Assembly (NCBI GenBank): GCA_005765155.1
Contig: VCCP01000002.1
Coordinates: forward strand, 2,852,001-2,916,000
Direction of reading: 5' to 3'
Length of the DNA: 64,000 nucleotides
Origin: Zelopaecilomyces penicillatus
Taxonomy: Eukaryota > Ascomycota > Sordariomycetes > Hypocreales > Pseudodiploosporaceae
Both the position numbers and the translations under genes were made by a program. This document shows positions 1-12,330 of this stretch, piece after piece (position 1 is the first letter of the stretch; each line of letters begins with the position of its first letter). The notes beneath the pieces were generated by a model, which ran no database searches, was not told the origin of the DNA, and saw only the letters and a program-made list of their open reading frames with translations.

Positions 1-2573
1 ATATATTAATAATAATTAAAAGATAAAATATTATTAAAATATATATAAATCTTAATATATATTTAAAGTTAGATTTAATTAATAAAATATTTATAAGAAA
101 AAATAAATTAAAATAAATATTTATTAAAAAAATCCTTTTATTAAAAATAATAAATAAAGGATTAATTTATATTTATTAATTTAAGAGGATTTATTTAGGA
201 ATTCTTTTATATTTATTTAAGGATTAATTATAATTTAAAAAAAAAGAAAATCCTATCCTATTTAAAATACTAATATTATAAAAATATTAAATATATTTAA
301 ATATATATAATAATTTTTAATAATTTAAATATATTTAAAATAAAATAAAATAATTATAATTATATAAATTTATAAAGGTTTATTAAAATAAATTAAGTAT
401 TTATTTAATTATTTATTTAAATAAATCAATCTTTTTATTAAAAAAAATAAAAAATAAAAGGGTTTTAAGATATTTAAGAATTATTATTAAAATTATATAA
501 TTTCCTTAATATTTTTTAATTTAATAATATTAAAATATTATTTATATATAAGATAATAAATTATACTATTAATCTATTATTAAATAAAACCTTATTATAT
601 AATATTATTTATTCTTTATTTTAATAAAAATTATAAAAATTATAAAAATATCTTAAAAATTTATTATTTAAATATATATAAGCCTTTAAAAGCTTTATAA
701 ATATATTAATTCTTTTTATAATTAAAAAGAATAGAATCCTTAGATTATATATAGATTATTAAGATTTTAATAGGATTATAAAAAAGAATTATTATACTTT
801 ATTTTTATTATAAAGATCTTAAATAGAATTATAAATATTAAATTTTTCTTAAAAATTAATATTAAAAATATTTATTATTAAATTAAAATTTAAAAAGAAA
901 ATAGCTTTTTAAATATATTATAAATACTATAAATATTTAATAATACCTTTTAATTTAATTAATATATTAATAATATATTAATATTATATCTATAACATAT
1001 TAAATAATATAATTTATATTATTTATTTTAAAAATATTTTAAATTTTTCTAAAATATATAAAGAATATATAAAATATATTAAATAAATATTATTAAGATT
1101 AAAGGCTATAAAATTATATATTAATCTAAAAAAATATTAATTTTATAAAGAAATAATAAAGCTTTTAGATTTTATTTTATCCTTAAAAGGAATAATAATA
1201 AATCTAAATAGAATTATAATAATTATAAAATAATAAAAACTAAAAATCTATAAAGAAATATAAATCTTTTTTAAATTTTATAATATTTATTAAAAATTTA
1301 TTTATTAATATTTTAATATTATAATATTATTAAATATTTTATGAAAAAGAAATATTAATAAAAAAAAGCTAAAAAAAGTTATTTTAAACCCTATTAAATA
1401 ATAAGCTTTTCTTAGGTTTAGAAATATATTTTAAGAAATATTATTATTTTATTATTTTAATTTATAATATTAAATATATTTTAAGATTAATATATCTAGA
1501 TTTATAATAATAGGTATTATATTATAATAAAATAATAATTTTATATAATATCTTATAATTTTTTAATCTTAAAAATTTATATTAATAAAGATTGATTATA
1601 ATATCCTTAATTAAAAGATATTTATTATTATTTATTTATTTTAATATTAATAAAGATATATAAAACAGCTTATAAAATAGATAAAGGTATTATTTAATTA
1701 TTAAAATCTTAAATCTTTTATATCTTAAATAAAATTATTAAAAAGATAAGCTAGATAATATATAATATTAATACCTTATAATTTTATTATTAAATATTAA
1801 TTAAATAAATTAAATTTAATAAATATCTTATTAAAATATTTAAATTATAAATATAAAGTTTTAAATAATATAAACTTATTTCTTATATTATAATCTAGAT
1901 TTTATAAATCTATTATAATTAATCAAGATAATAATAATCTTTTCTTAAAGAATTATTTAGAGTTTCTTTTATATATAAAATCTATAATAGATTATAAATA
2001 AAGAATCTTATTAAAAGTGAAAAAAAAAAATTATAAAAAGTATTTTATAATATTAATATCTCTTAATCTTTATAAGAATTTATTAAGAATATCTAATTTA
2101 ATAATAAAAAGATATATTAATAAAAAATAGATTTATTATAAAAGAAAGATAATAATAATATTAAATATTAATTAATAAATATATATAGCCTTATTAAATC
2201 TAGAAATTATATTTATATTCTAAAAGAATTATTTTTAAGGAATAAGCTATTTTAGCTTTATTATAATAACCCTTTATCTAGATATTTTAATATTAATTAT
2301 ATCCTAAAGCTATTATAATAAAAGTTTTAATAATAGCTTATAAATAAAAATATTAAAAGATATATTATAAACTATAGCATTTATTAAAGTATAGTATTAT
2401 AATATTATTAATTAGATAAATATCTAGATTTTTTATTAATACCTATATAATTATAAAATTAAATCTTAATAGATTTTATTATTAAATTATTATTAATAAT
2501 TTTTAATAAAAAAAGATATATTTAATGTTAATTATTATTAATAGATATATTAAATATATTTTATATTTTAATA

Positions 2574-2605
<32 letters not shown>

Positions 2606-3758
2606 AGTTAATTAAATGATTTTATAATAAGATAGAATTATATTATAAAGTATTAAGAGATATTATATTAGATTAAAAATTGATTTTTATAGATTAATTT
2701 TAATTAAAATTATACTTTATTTTATAAATAAAATATTACTTTTTAATAGTATTTTATTTATAAATAAATAATTAAATAAAAAGAATAAATTAAAGATTAA
2801 AATATTATCTTTAATATATTATAATAAAGGAATAAATAGCCTAGCTATCTTTATTTTATATAATATAATTTATATATAATTTAATAAAATCCTTTATAAT
2901 AGGCTTTTTATTATATAAGGCTTTAATAGATTATAATCTAGATTTTAAAATAATTAATAAAGATAATAAAATAATATAAATTCCTATAATTAAATCCTAT
3001 ATTAAAGTTTTAATTGAAATATAAGAAAGGCTAGAGAATAATTAATAATATACTATAATAAAATAAATAAAATATTATAATAAGGTATATTTATTTATAA
3101 ATTTTAAAAAAGGATCCTTAATAATATTTAATATTAATAATTAAAGAAATATAAAAGTAATATATATACTATTAACTTGATATTATAACTTTATTTATTT
3201 AATTAAGCTATTTTTTAATAATATAAGTAAGGGTATAGGATTTTTTTTAAGATATTATTTTAATATATAATAAAATATAATAAAAAGAGTAATAAAAAGC
3301 TAGAGAAAAGATAATAAAAAGATAATAAATTAATTATAATAAATATTATAAAATAAAAAATAAAAAGATATAAATTATAAAGATATAAAGAGATAAGATA
3401 GAAGAGATATAATAATAAAAATATAATAAAAAGATAAATAAAAAGATAATATTTTATTATTATTTAATTAAGATTTTATAATTAAATTAATAATAATATA
3501 ATAATAATAAAAGTTTAGAATTTAATATATAATAGTATTAGATTATTATTATAATAATAAAGGGATAATTATAATAGGATTATAAGATATAAAGATATAT
3601 ATATCTAAAATAATATATAACCCCTAGGTATATAATATTTCTTAATTTGCTTTTATTATTATAATATAAATAAAGTAAATAATAGTCTTTTATAATAATA
3701 ATACTTAAATATAATTATTCTTATTCTATTTAATTATTATAAATTAAATCTATTATTA
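1..3758 (+). mobile_element. Ty3/gypsy retrotransposon F1, 5' end outside window, RIP-destroyed
   Basis: Conceptual translation of the + strand, ignoring stops, gives a recognisable gypsy Pol. At about 880-1550 lies the second half of reverse transcriptase: palm segment, degenerate YxDD (read as YFKN), then the FSK..KEY and LDFILS..GI stretches that follow it in gypsy RTs, then the start of RNase H. At about 2990-3150 an integrase C-terminal segment reads ..RLENN..YYNK..FKKGSLIIFNI, matching the usual FKVGDKVLL block. A highly charged Lys/Arg/Asp-rich tail (about 3280-3450) follows, then a purine-rich tract (AAAGGGATAA, 3559-3568) and the 3' LTR. The same element in inverse orientation is copy F2 at 56220-63255. 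Nearly all Trp, Gln and Arg positions are stops, so no function remains. The upstream part (gag, protease, 5' LTR) lies before base 1. Confidence 0.8.
3570..3758 (+). repeat. 3' LTR of gypsy F1
   Basis: This 189-bp segment matches, as reverse complement, 56220-56400 and 63069-63255, the two direct-repeat ends of F2. It starts TATAATAGGATTATAAG just after a purine-rich tract and ends near AAATCTATTATTA; the F2 copy ending ..CTATTAACA suggests original TGT...ACA ends. Homology to F2 continues upstream of 3570 (internal sequence) but not clearly downstream of 3758, as expected for a 3' LTR. Confidence 0.65.
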
Positions 3759-6185
3759 TAAATTATATTAATTATATTTTAATAATAATTTATTAAATAT
3801 AATAAATTAAATTTATCTTTTTATTTAATAATTTATAAATCTATATTAAATTATTTAATATATTAATTATAAGCTTTTTAAAAATAATTATTATATTATT
3901 AAGATTTTATTTTATTTTAAAGCTATATTAATTAAATATATTATATGTTCTATTAATTTATTTTAAAAAGGCTTTTAATATAATATTCCTTTTATTAAAA
4001 TTTATTATTAAATTAAAAAGAATTAATATTATAATAAAATTATTTTATAAAAGAATTAAAAAAGATATAATATATTAATTCCTTTTATTATAATAATAAT
4101 TATAACTTATATTACTTTTATATTTTAAATTAAAAAGTCTTTTATAATTATATAAATAATATTATATAATATAATTTAAAAAATAAAAAATAAATAAATT
4201 AATATAAGATTATATTAATAATTATTTAATCTTTTAATTTTATATCTTTTAAATAAATCTTATATAATATATATAATATAAATATTATAATTTTATAAAG
4301 ATTATTAAGAATTAATAATTAAGATAATAATAAAAATATATAATAATTATTTAAATAAAAGGTTATAAAAAAGAATATAAAATTAATTATATTAATAATA
4401 AAGAAAAAAAAATTAATTAAAAATATAATTATATTATATATTTAAGAAAAATTAGAATTATTTAAAAATATTTTAGGATTTTAAATAATATTTATTTTAA
4501 ATTATTAAATACTTTAAAGAGAAAAAAAAGAATTTTAAAATAAAAATCTTTATTTTCTATTTTAATTTAATTTAATAAATCAAATTATTTAAATATTTTA
4601 GGTCTTATATTAAGTCTTATAATAAATAAAGTTATTATATAAAAATAGATTTAATTATTAAATTAAAATAAATTAAAATATTATTTTTTAAATCTATTTA
4701 ATTTAATAATAATATATAATTATAATTAAAATATTGTATTAAAAATAAAATAATTTAATTTTAAAGATTTTATTTTTATTATTATATTTTATTTTATTTA
4801 TAATAATAAAATTATTATTTAAATATTTTTAATTCCTTTTTTATATAATTATAATTTTTTTTTAATTTTTTTAATTTTTTTAATTTTTTTAATATAAAAT
4901 TTTATATATTAAAATAATTAAAACTTTTAATTTTAAAGGATTTAATATTATATTTAAATAAATTATTTAAAAATAATATATTTTTTTATATTTATTATAT
5001 ATATATATTTTTATATTTATTATTTATTTTAATATAATCTTTAAATAAGATTTATTATTTATTAATTATATATAAAATAAAATAATAATAATAATAAATT
5101 AATTAAATATTAATTAAATAATTAAATTTAAAATTATATATAATAATTTTAAAATAATTTTATAATTTTAAATAAATAATTATATTATTTATTATTATTT
5201 AAAACTTTATAATTAATTTAAATTATTTATTTATAAAATAATTATTAATTATAAATATTTATTTTATTATTATTTTTAATTATAATAATTTATAAAATTA
5301 AAAAATAAATATATTTAAATTTAAAATTAAAAGATTATAAAAAAATAATAAAAATTAAAAATAATATTAATTTTATTATATAATAATAAATAAATAATTT
5401 ATAATAAAAAGCTTAATATTTAATCTTTTATTTTTTAAAAACAAAATAGATTTATATATATATATATATAAGCTTTAAAAAACTATATAATTTAAACTTT
5501 TTATATAATTTAATTAAAATTAAAATAAATATATTAATTATTAAATTTTTTATTTATATAAATTATTATTAAAAAAAATAAAACTAAAAAATAAAAATAA
5601 AAATATATATTAATTTATTAAAAAAAAATTAAATTAATTATTAAAATAATAATATTATTAATAAAAATAATAAAAATTAAGAAGATTTTTATTTAATATT
5701 TAAAATAATAAAATTTATAAAGATTTTTTTTTATAAATAAATAAAAAATAATTTAAAAAATTATATTTAATTAAATTAAATTATTAATAAAATAAAATAA
5801 TATTAATAATAAATTATTTTTAAATTTTAATTATATTTTATTAATAGTTTCTTTTAAAATCTTATAAAGAAAATTAATAATTATAATAATATTTTATATA
5901 TTATTAAATATTATATATTTTAAAAGTTTAATATTAATAAAATCTAATTAAGATTTTATAGATCTTTAAAGTAAATTTAAAAAATTATATTATAAATTCT
6001 TTAATTATTATAATAATTATAAATTTTATATTATAATATTATTAAAGAATAATTTATAATATTATTTAATTATTAATTATTATATATATTTTATATTTTA
6101 TATTATAAATATCTTTAAAAAGAATATATTATAAAAAATACTAATTATAATATTAATTTAGCTTTATTATAATAAGTCTTTCTTA
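3759..6185. other. AT-rich RIP desert, unresolved
   Basis: Almost pure A+T with poly-T stretches (about 4840-4900). No reading frame longer than about 60 codons and no protein family I could recognise. It is probably more mutated transposon DNA, judging from the same base composition as F1. The switch to normal GC is abrupt, at about 6180-6195. Confidence 0.6.
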
Positions 6186-6477
6186 TACTTCCAAAGTTAT
6201 ATATAGTAGAACCCAGACAGGTGCAGGTAGGCCAAACATGGCCGAATACGAGCCCACGCTAAAAGAAGCCTAGCTACGTACATAGTTCCACAGCATGAGT
6301 GACAAAGCGACACCGATTGCACACCGCGAGCATCCTGAATTTGGCCTCAGATATGTGTTCTGGCTGGAGACGGCACGAAATCGTCTTGCACAATCACTTT
6401 TAGGGCAACCCCTGACTTTTAGAGCTTTGTAATGATTCAACGCCTACATAACGAGGTCCCAACAGTTCTTGCCCACT
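6186..6477 (+). promoter_or_regulatory. Upstream region of VPS45
   Basis: Normal-GC DNA of about 290 bp between the desert edge and the VPS45 start codon. It has to contain the promoter and 5' leader if the gene is expressed from within its island. A TATA-like AGTTATATATAG lies right at the edge (about 6195-6207), but it may simply be desert DNA. No other motif can be supported by eye. Confidence 0.4.
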
Positions 6478-8273
6478 ATGGATGTGTTCCAGGCTGTGTC
6501 GGGCTATATCACCAAGATGGTTTTGTCTTCAAATGACTCCTCATCTGCAAAGATGAAGATACTATTATTAGACAAAGATACTGTCTCTATAGTATCAACC
6601 GCAGTCACACAGTCTGCACTGCTCAATTATGAGATCTACCTCGTTGATCGGCTGGACAATGCCAACCGCGAGAAGATGCGACATCTCCGATGCCTTTGTT
6701 TCGTCAGACCATCTCCAGAAACTATTCAGTTGCTCATAGATGAACTGCGAGAACCCAAGTATGGAGATTACTATGTATATTTTAGCAATGTTGCTAAAAA
6801 GTCCTCACTGGAGTGCCTTGCTGAAGCTGATGACCATGAGATTGTCAAAGCGGTTCAAGAACATTTCGCCGATTATGTTGTTATCAATCCAGATCTTTTT
6901 AGCTTTGGCTTGTCCCTACCACATCAACGAATTTGGGCCAGTGGTCCAGATACATGGAATCCAGAGTCTTTGCAACGCTGTGCTGACGGGCTCATCGCAG
7001 TTCTTCTTTCCTTAAAAAAAAAGCCACTCATAAGATATCAGAAGAGTAGCAATCTTGCCAAGAAGCTTGCGACTGAAGTTCGCTATCTCATGACCCAAGA
7101 AGACCAACTGTTTGACTTCCGCAAAGTTGATACCGCGCCAATTCTTCTAATTTTGGATCGCCGAGAGGATCCCGTGACTCCTCTACTCACTCAGTGGACC
7201 TACCAGGCCATGGTTCATCATCTGCTTGGGATACAAAATGGCCGTGTTGATCTCAACGAAGTGCCAGATATCAGACCAGAACTTAGGGAAATTCTTCTAT
7301 CCCAAGATCAGGATCCCTTTTTCCAAAAAAACATGTTCTTGAATTTCGGCGACTTAGGCGGAACAATCAAAGAATACGTGGAGCAGTATCAATCTAAGAC
7401 CAAAAATAACGCCAACATAGAGTCAATAACCGACATGAAGCGCTTTATTGAAGAATATCCAGAATTTCGCAAGCTGTCTGGCAACGTGAGCAAACATGTC
7501 ACACTAGTGTCCGAACTTAGCCGCCGAGTCGCTTCCGAGAATTTGCTGGAAGTTAGTGAGCTTGAGCAGAGTTTAGCCTGCAACGACAACCACAATACTG
7601 ATTTAAAGGTGGCTCCCCCAGCCATTTTTTTGACAGAGAAGTTGGATTGCTAACCTTTCTGTAGTCAATCCAGAAAATCATTCTGTTGCCTAGTGTTGGT
7701 GCTGAGAGCAAAATTGGGTTGGTAGCGCTCTATGCCTTGCGGTATCATAGGCATCCATCCAACTCTCTACCAGTTCTTACAGAGCTCCTCGTGGCAGCTG
7801 GCAATGTATCCCCACAACGAGCTGCCATTGTCAATAAAGTACTGGAATATCATCTGTCCCTCCACTCACTGCAGTCACAGGGGGGGATTTCGAATTTGTT
7901 TGAGACAGCGGGGATCTTTTCTGGAGCCAGCAGTCGGTTCAAGGGTCTGAAGGGAGTTGAGAATGTTTACACCCAACATAGCGCATTACTCGAAAATACA
8001 TTACAAAATCTTGTTAAAGGTCGTTTGAGAGAACAACACTATCCATTTGTGGATGGAGGGGGATCCACAAAAGACAAACCACAGGATGTAATTATATTCA
8101 TGATCGGTGGTGCGACTTATGAGGAGGCAAAGATGGTTGCCGGGATCAACGCAACAACTCCGGGTGTTCGGGTAGTTCTAGGTGGAACATCCATTCATAA
8201 CGCGGCAACTTTTCTAGAGGAGGTCGATGATAGTTTATCCTCCTGGCTAAACGTACGCAGTCAAGGACTATAA
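6478..8273 (+). CDS. VPS45: Vacuolar protein sorting-associated protein 45 (SM family), exons 6478-7608 and 7665-8273
   Basis: Sec1/Munc18 (SM) protein that binds Tlg2/syntaxin-16-type t-SNAREs and controls vesicle fusion at the trans-Golgi network and endosomes. The spliced product is 579 aa, close to the 577 aa of yeast Vps45. Start: ATG at 6478 gives MDVFQAVSGYI, the usual family N terminus; the upstream TTG at 6469 is not a credible start. Visible family blocks: KMKILLLDKDTVSIVSTAVT (about 24-43), the RHLRCLCFVRPS segment, ILDRREDPVTPLLTQWTYQA (about 225-244, SM core), SELEQSLAC (about 360-370), and in exon 2 FSGASSRFKGLKGVENVYTQ, GGGST.DKPQD and VIIFMIGGATYEEA (about 519-532). No membrane segment, as expected for a peripheral protein. 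The frame is intact with no sign of RIP damage, although RIP-destroyed DNA lies less than 300 bp upstream and 140 bp downstream. It is the only gene in its island. Confidence 0.96.
7609..7664 (+). other. VPS45: VPS45 intron (56 bp, phase 0)
   Basis: Without removal the frame ends at a stop at 7651, right after DLKVAPPA. Splicing the weak donor AAAG|GTGGCT to acceptor CTGTAG|TCAATC joins ..DLK to SIQKIILLPSVGAESK, the expected Vps45 continuation. CTAAC at 7650-7654 is a good branch point 10 nt before the acceptor. The length is typical for filamentous ascomycetes. The donor departs from the usual GTRWGT. Confidence 0.92.
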
Positions 8274-8409
8274 CAGGTGCGCTAAAAGAGAGAGTTATAG
8301 CAGAGTCGAGTGCAAGTTGTTAGGTTTTTTTTTAATATATATTTACTACCCGTTAACGAAGGTCTGTGTATATCATACTCAGGCAGCCAACTAAGAGGCA
8401 GAGCCTCTT
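8274..8409 (+). other. 3' flank of VPS45 and remnant edge repeat
   Basis: Only 136 bp separate the VPS45 stop from the first base of the B1 LTR, so the terminator region must lie here. From about 8341, TTACTACCCGTTAACGAAGG starts a segment that matches the other island edge near 44632 (TTACTACCCGTTCGTCAAGG); both also share CAACTAAG further on. It may be the tip of an older DNA transposon into which B1 inserted. Confidence 0.5.
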
Positions 8410-8862
8410 TATTATAACCCAACAGCTAAGGTTATATAATAGGCCTCGGTTATATAACTATATAATATCACTAGATATATACCAGAGGTCTGGGATTATA
8501 TAGAATTAGATCATAATTCTAAAGATAATCCTAGGCTTAGGATTACTTTTAATAATATAATTTAATAGATAAGTTTATAATTTTAAATATAATCTAATAA
8601 TAAATATTATAATTTAAATTATAATATATAATATATATATATACCTTTAATTTTCATTTTTTTTAATTTAATATTAATTAATATATAATATATAATATAT
8701 ATTATTAATTATTAATTATTATATTAATAATTAAATCTTATTTATAATATTTTATTTTTATTATTAATATAATAAATTATATTATTTAAAATATTTTAAT
8801 TTATTTATTAATATAAATTCTTTTTATTAGCTTTATTTTTTAAGAATTTATTAAATATTATA
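8410..8862 (+). repeat. 5' LTR of gypsy B1
   Basis: 453 bp starting TATTATAACCCAACAGCTAA and ending TTAAATATTATA. It aligns along its full length with the B2 LTRs. The first 180 bp next to VPS45 are much less mutated than the rest. The B2 copy TATCACAACCC suggests an original TGTCACAACCC start. Confidence 0.75.
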
Positions 8863-10439
8863 TATTAATAACTTTTATTTAATAAATTATTATATAATCT
8901 TAATTAATATTTTTAATTATTTTATTAATTATTATAAATATTATTTAATTAATTTTTATTTGATTTATTATTAAGTTTTAAATTATATATAAAAAAAAAT
9001 TAAAATTTAAAATAAATTATGAAATTAATAAAAAGATCTTAATAAAATTATTAAATCTTATAAATTAAAATCCTTTATTAAATATTTTAAATTATTTTAA
9101 ATATCTTAAATTATTTTAAATATTATAAATTATTTTAAATATTTTAAATATTTTTAATTTAATTTAAAATTTATTATTAATCTTATTTTTATTAATTATA
9201 AAAGATATTTATATAAATCCTTTATATTATAAATTATATAAAAAAGCTATTCTTAAATAATTTAAATTTATTATAAAAGATTATATAAATAAATTTTTTT
9301 TTTAAATAAATCTTTAAAAAATATTTTAATTTTAAATTTTTTTTTTATTTTTTATTTAAATAAATAAAAATTATAATTAAAGAATTAAAATAAAATAAAA
9401 TAAAATAATTTTAAATAAAATTTATAATATTAACTTAATTAAAATAAATATAAAAAAGAATCTATTTTTTATAAATATATTTTAAATCTTAAAAGAATAG
9501 AATTTAATAAAATTTAAAAATATAATATATTTAAAAATAAATATTATAATTATAATAAAATAAGATATATTATAAAAGATTATTAATAATTAAAATAAAA
9601 TTAATTCTAAATATTAATTTTAAAAATATAATAAAATATATATATTATAATAATAAATAAATAAACATTAATTATTAAAAAAAAATATAATTTAAAAACT
9701 ATAATTATTTTATATTTTAATATATATTAATAATATATATTTTATTAAATTAAATAAGTATTATATGATAAAAATAATAATTAAATATAACTATTAATAA
9801 AAAAAACATTTTAAAAAGATTTTTAATAAATAAATTATTCTTATAATAAAAAATAAAAATATCTTAATAAAAGAAATTATAAATTATAAATAAAAAATTA
9901 AACTTTAATTCTTTAAAATTTAAAAATAATAAATCTTTTAAAATAATATAATATTATATAAAAATATATTTATTATTTTAAAGTAATATATATAAATATC
10001 TTAAAAAGATTATAATTAAAATTATATAAATATTATATAATTTAAATAAGATTAATATTTAAATTATAATTATTAAATATATTTAAGAATAAATAATAAA
10101 AAAAGAATAAAAAATCCTTATCTTTAAAAGTTATCTTAAATAAGCTTTAATAATAAAGATTAATTATATTAAATATATAAATAATTATATATTTTTAAAT
10201 CTTAAATATTTAATATATAATATAAAAAATAATTATTATATATTAATTTTGTTTATTTAAAATATTAAAAAAGATAAAAAATAAAAAGAAATCTTTTTAT
10301 AATATATAAGAGTATAAGATATTAATAAAATCAATATAAAAAACTAATTCTTTAATTAAATATAAGTTAAATATTTTATATCTTTTAGAATTATAATATT
10401 TAAATTATATTTAAGAATATAATTATAATCTTTTTTAAT

Positions 10440-11185
10440 ATTAAATATATAGCTTTTTTTATCTTAATAATAAACCTTAAATATTAAATAATAATTATAA
10501 TAAATATATATTTATTTTTCTATTTTATTTTTATTTAATCTTATATTATAGCTTAGGCTTATAAAGGCTTAATACCTATATATATAAGATATATAATCCC
10601 TTTTAATTTAATAAATAAAAAGAAAAAACCTTTAAGAAATAAAAACCCTTATTCTTATTTTTATTTAATATAATAACTAATATAATAGCCTTATAACTAC
10701 TTTATTTCTTCTTTAATTATTATATATAATAATTAATTATAATAATAAATAGCTTAATATTAGGCCTAAAATAATAATTCTCTTTTAATTTATTGATTTT
10801 TTTTATTTTTTTAATAACCCTTTTATCCTTTTTATAGTGATTTAATAATATTATTTTAATTAATAATCTTTTTAATAAATAGATAAACTTAAGGGATATA
10901 TACCCTTTATATTATTATATTATTATAGTTTTATTATAGCTTATATATTAATTCTTAAAAAGGCTTTTTTAATAGCTAGCTAAAAGATTTATATTTATTA
11001 ATTAAGAATATCTTTATTAATAATTAAGAAAGCTATTATAAATAAATATTAAGAATAATATTAATAAATTTAAAAAAAAAGAAATCTTTATTTTAATCTA
11101 TTTTATAATATTAATAAAGCCTGATTTAGGCCTATCTTATTTTTATATTTAAAGCTTAAGCTTTTAAGCTTAAATCTATAATATA
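10440..11185. repeat. Foreign insert or replacement in B1, partly shared with 52524-52690
   Basis: B1 and B2 align again from about 11185 (RNase H side), but upstream B1 lacks the RT present in B2. The last part, about 10990-11180, matches the reverse complement of 52524-52690 (for example AAGAAATCTTTATTTTAATC and ATCTTATTTTTATATTTAA). So a different repeat occupies this place. Its identity is unknown. Confidence 0.4.
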
Positions 11186-11329
11186 TAGATATTATATTTA
11201 AAGAATCTAAGAAATAAATCTATAAAGAATCTATATTAATAATATATAATCTAAATAAAGTTTTAAAACTTAAAACTAATACTTTAAACTATATTATTAA
11301 AATATAAATTAAATAATTAAATAATAAAG

Positions 11330-12330
11330 ATTAATTATAATTTATTATCTTTTATTTTAAGAAACCTTATAATATAAAACTTAATTATTAAATTTATAAT
11401 AAAGAATTTATAATTATTATTAAAGCTTTTAATAAATTCTTATATTATTTATAAAGAAATAATTATAAAATAAAGGTTTTTATTAATTATAAATATATCT
11501 TTTATTTTATTATTATATAAAAATTAAATATATAATAAATCTATTATATAAAAACCTTAATAAATTATAATTATAAAATTATTTATTATAAAGAATTTAA
11601 AATTAATAAAATTAATATCTTAAATTAATAAAATAATTATAATAATAAAAAGCCTTATTATAAAAAATATTCTTTTTTAAATATTTAATTTAAATAAATT
11701 AAAATAAATTAAATAAATATACTTTTTAAAGAATATAATAAAGATATTTTAAGATATAAAATAAAAAGATAAATATTATAAATATAATAAAAAACTTTAT
11801 ATATTTAAAGAATTTTAAAAGATTATTATATAAGAATTATATAAATTCTTTATTTATAATTATTAAGGAATTATAAAGATTATAAAATAAATATAAAAAT
11901 ACTATATATTTAAAGGATTATAATAAATAATTTAAAAGATTATAAATAATTATATTATTTATTGATAAACTAAGCTAATAAAATATAAAGTATATAAAAA
12001 TTATAATTATTATTAATATTTATATAATTATAAGAATTAATTTTATTTAATTTTATTATTAAATTATCTTTATTAATAAAACCTTTTATAAGTATAATTT
12101 ATAACTCTATATAAATTATTATAAAAAGATTAATAAAGTTTTTATATTTTATATTTTATTTTAAAATAAATTTAATAAAAGACCTTATATATAGCTTTAA
12201 TAAAGTAATAATAAGCTTAGATAGTTTATTAAAAAGAATTTATCTTAAATAAAGGAATAACCTTTATCTTTAAGTTTTAATAAGGATTAATAAAATATCT
12301 TAGAATTAAATATAGATTTAATATTATTTA
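11330..12330 (+). pseudogene. B1 pol remnant: RNase H and integrase
   Basis: Reading through stops, about 11345-11640 gives FYFKKPYNIKLNYQIYNKEF..IIKAFNKFLYYL..INYKYIFYF, the gypsy RNase H pattern (FYSKKLSPAE.NYPIYDKELLAI..AFEEWR.YL..TDHKNLEYF). About 11800-12300 gives integrase-like sequence parallel to that of B2. Catalytic and zinc-binding positions are mutated (Asp to Asn, Cys to Tyr) and stop codons are dense. Approximate borders only. Confidence 0.7.

Noticed and set aside
1..6185. Mitochondrial DNA because of extreme A+T
   Set aside because: It contains RIP-mutated nuclear gypsy sequence and joins directly to a nuclear gene with a spliceosomal-type intron.
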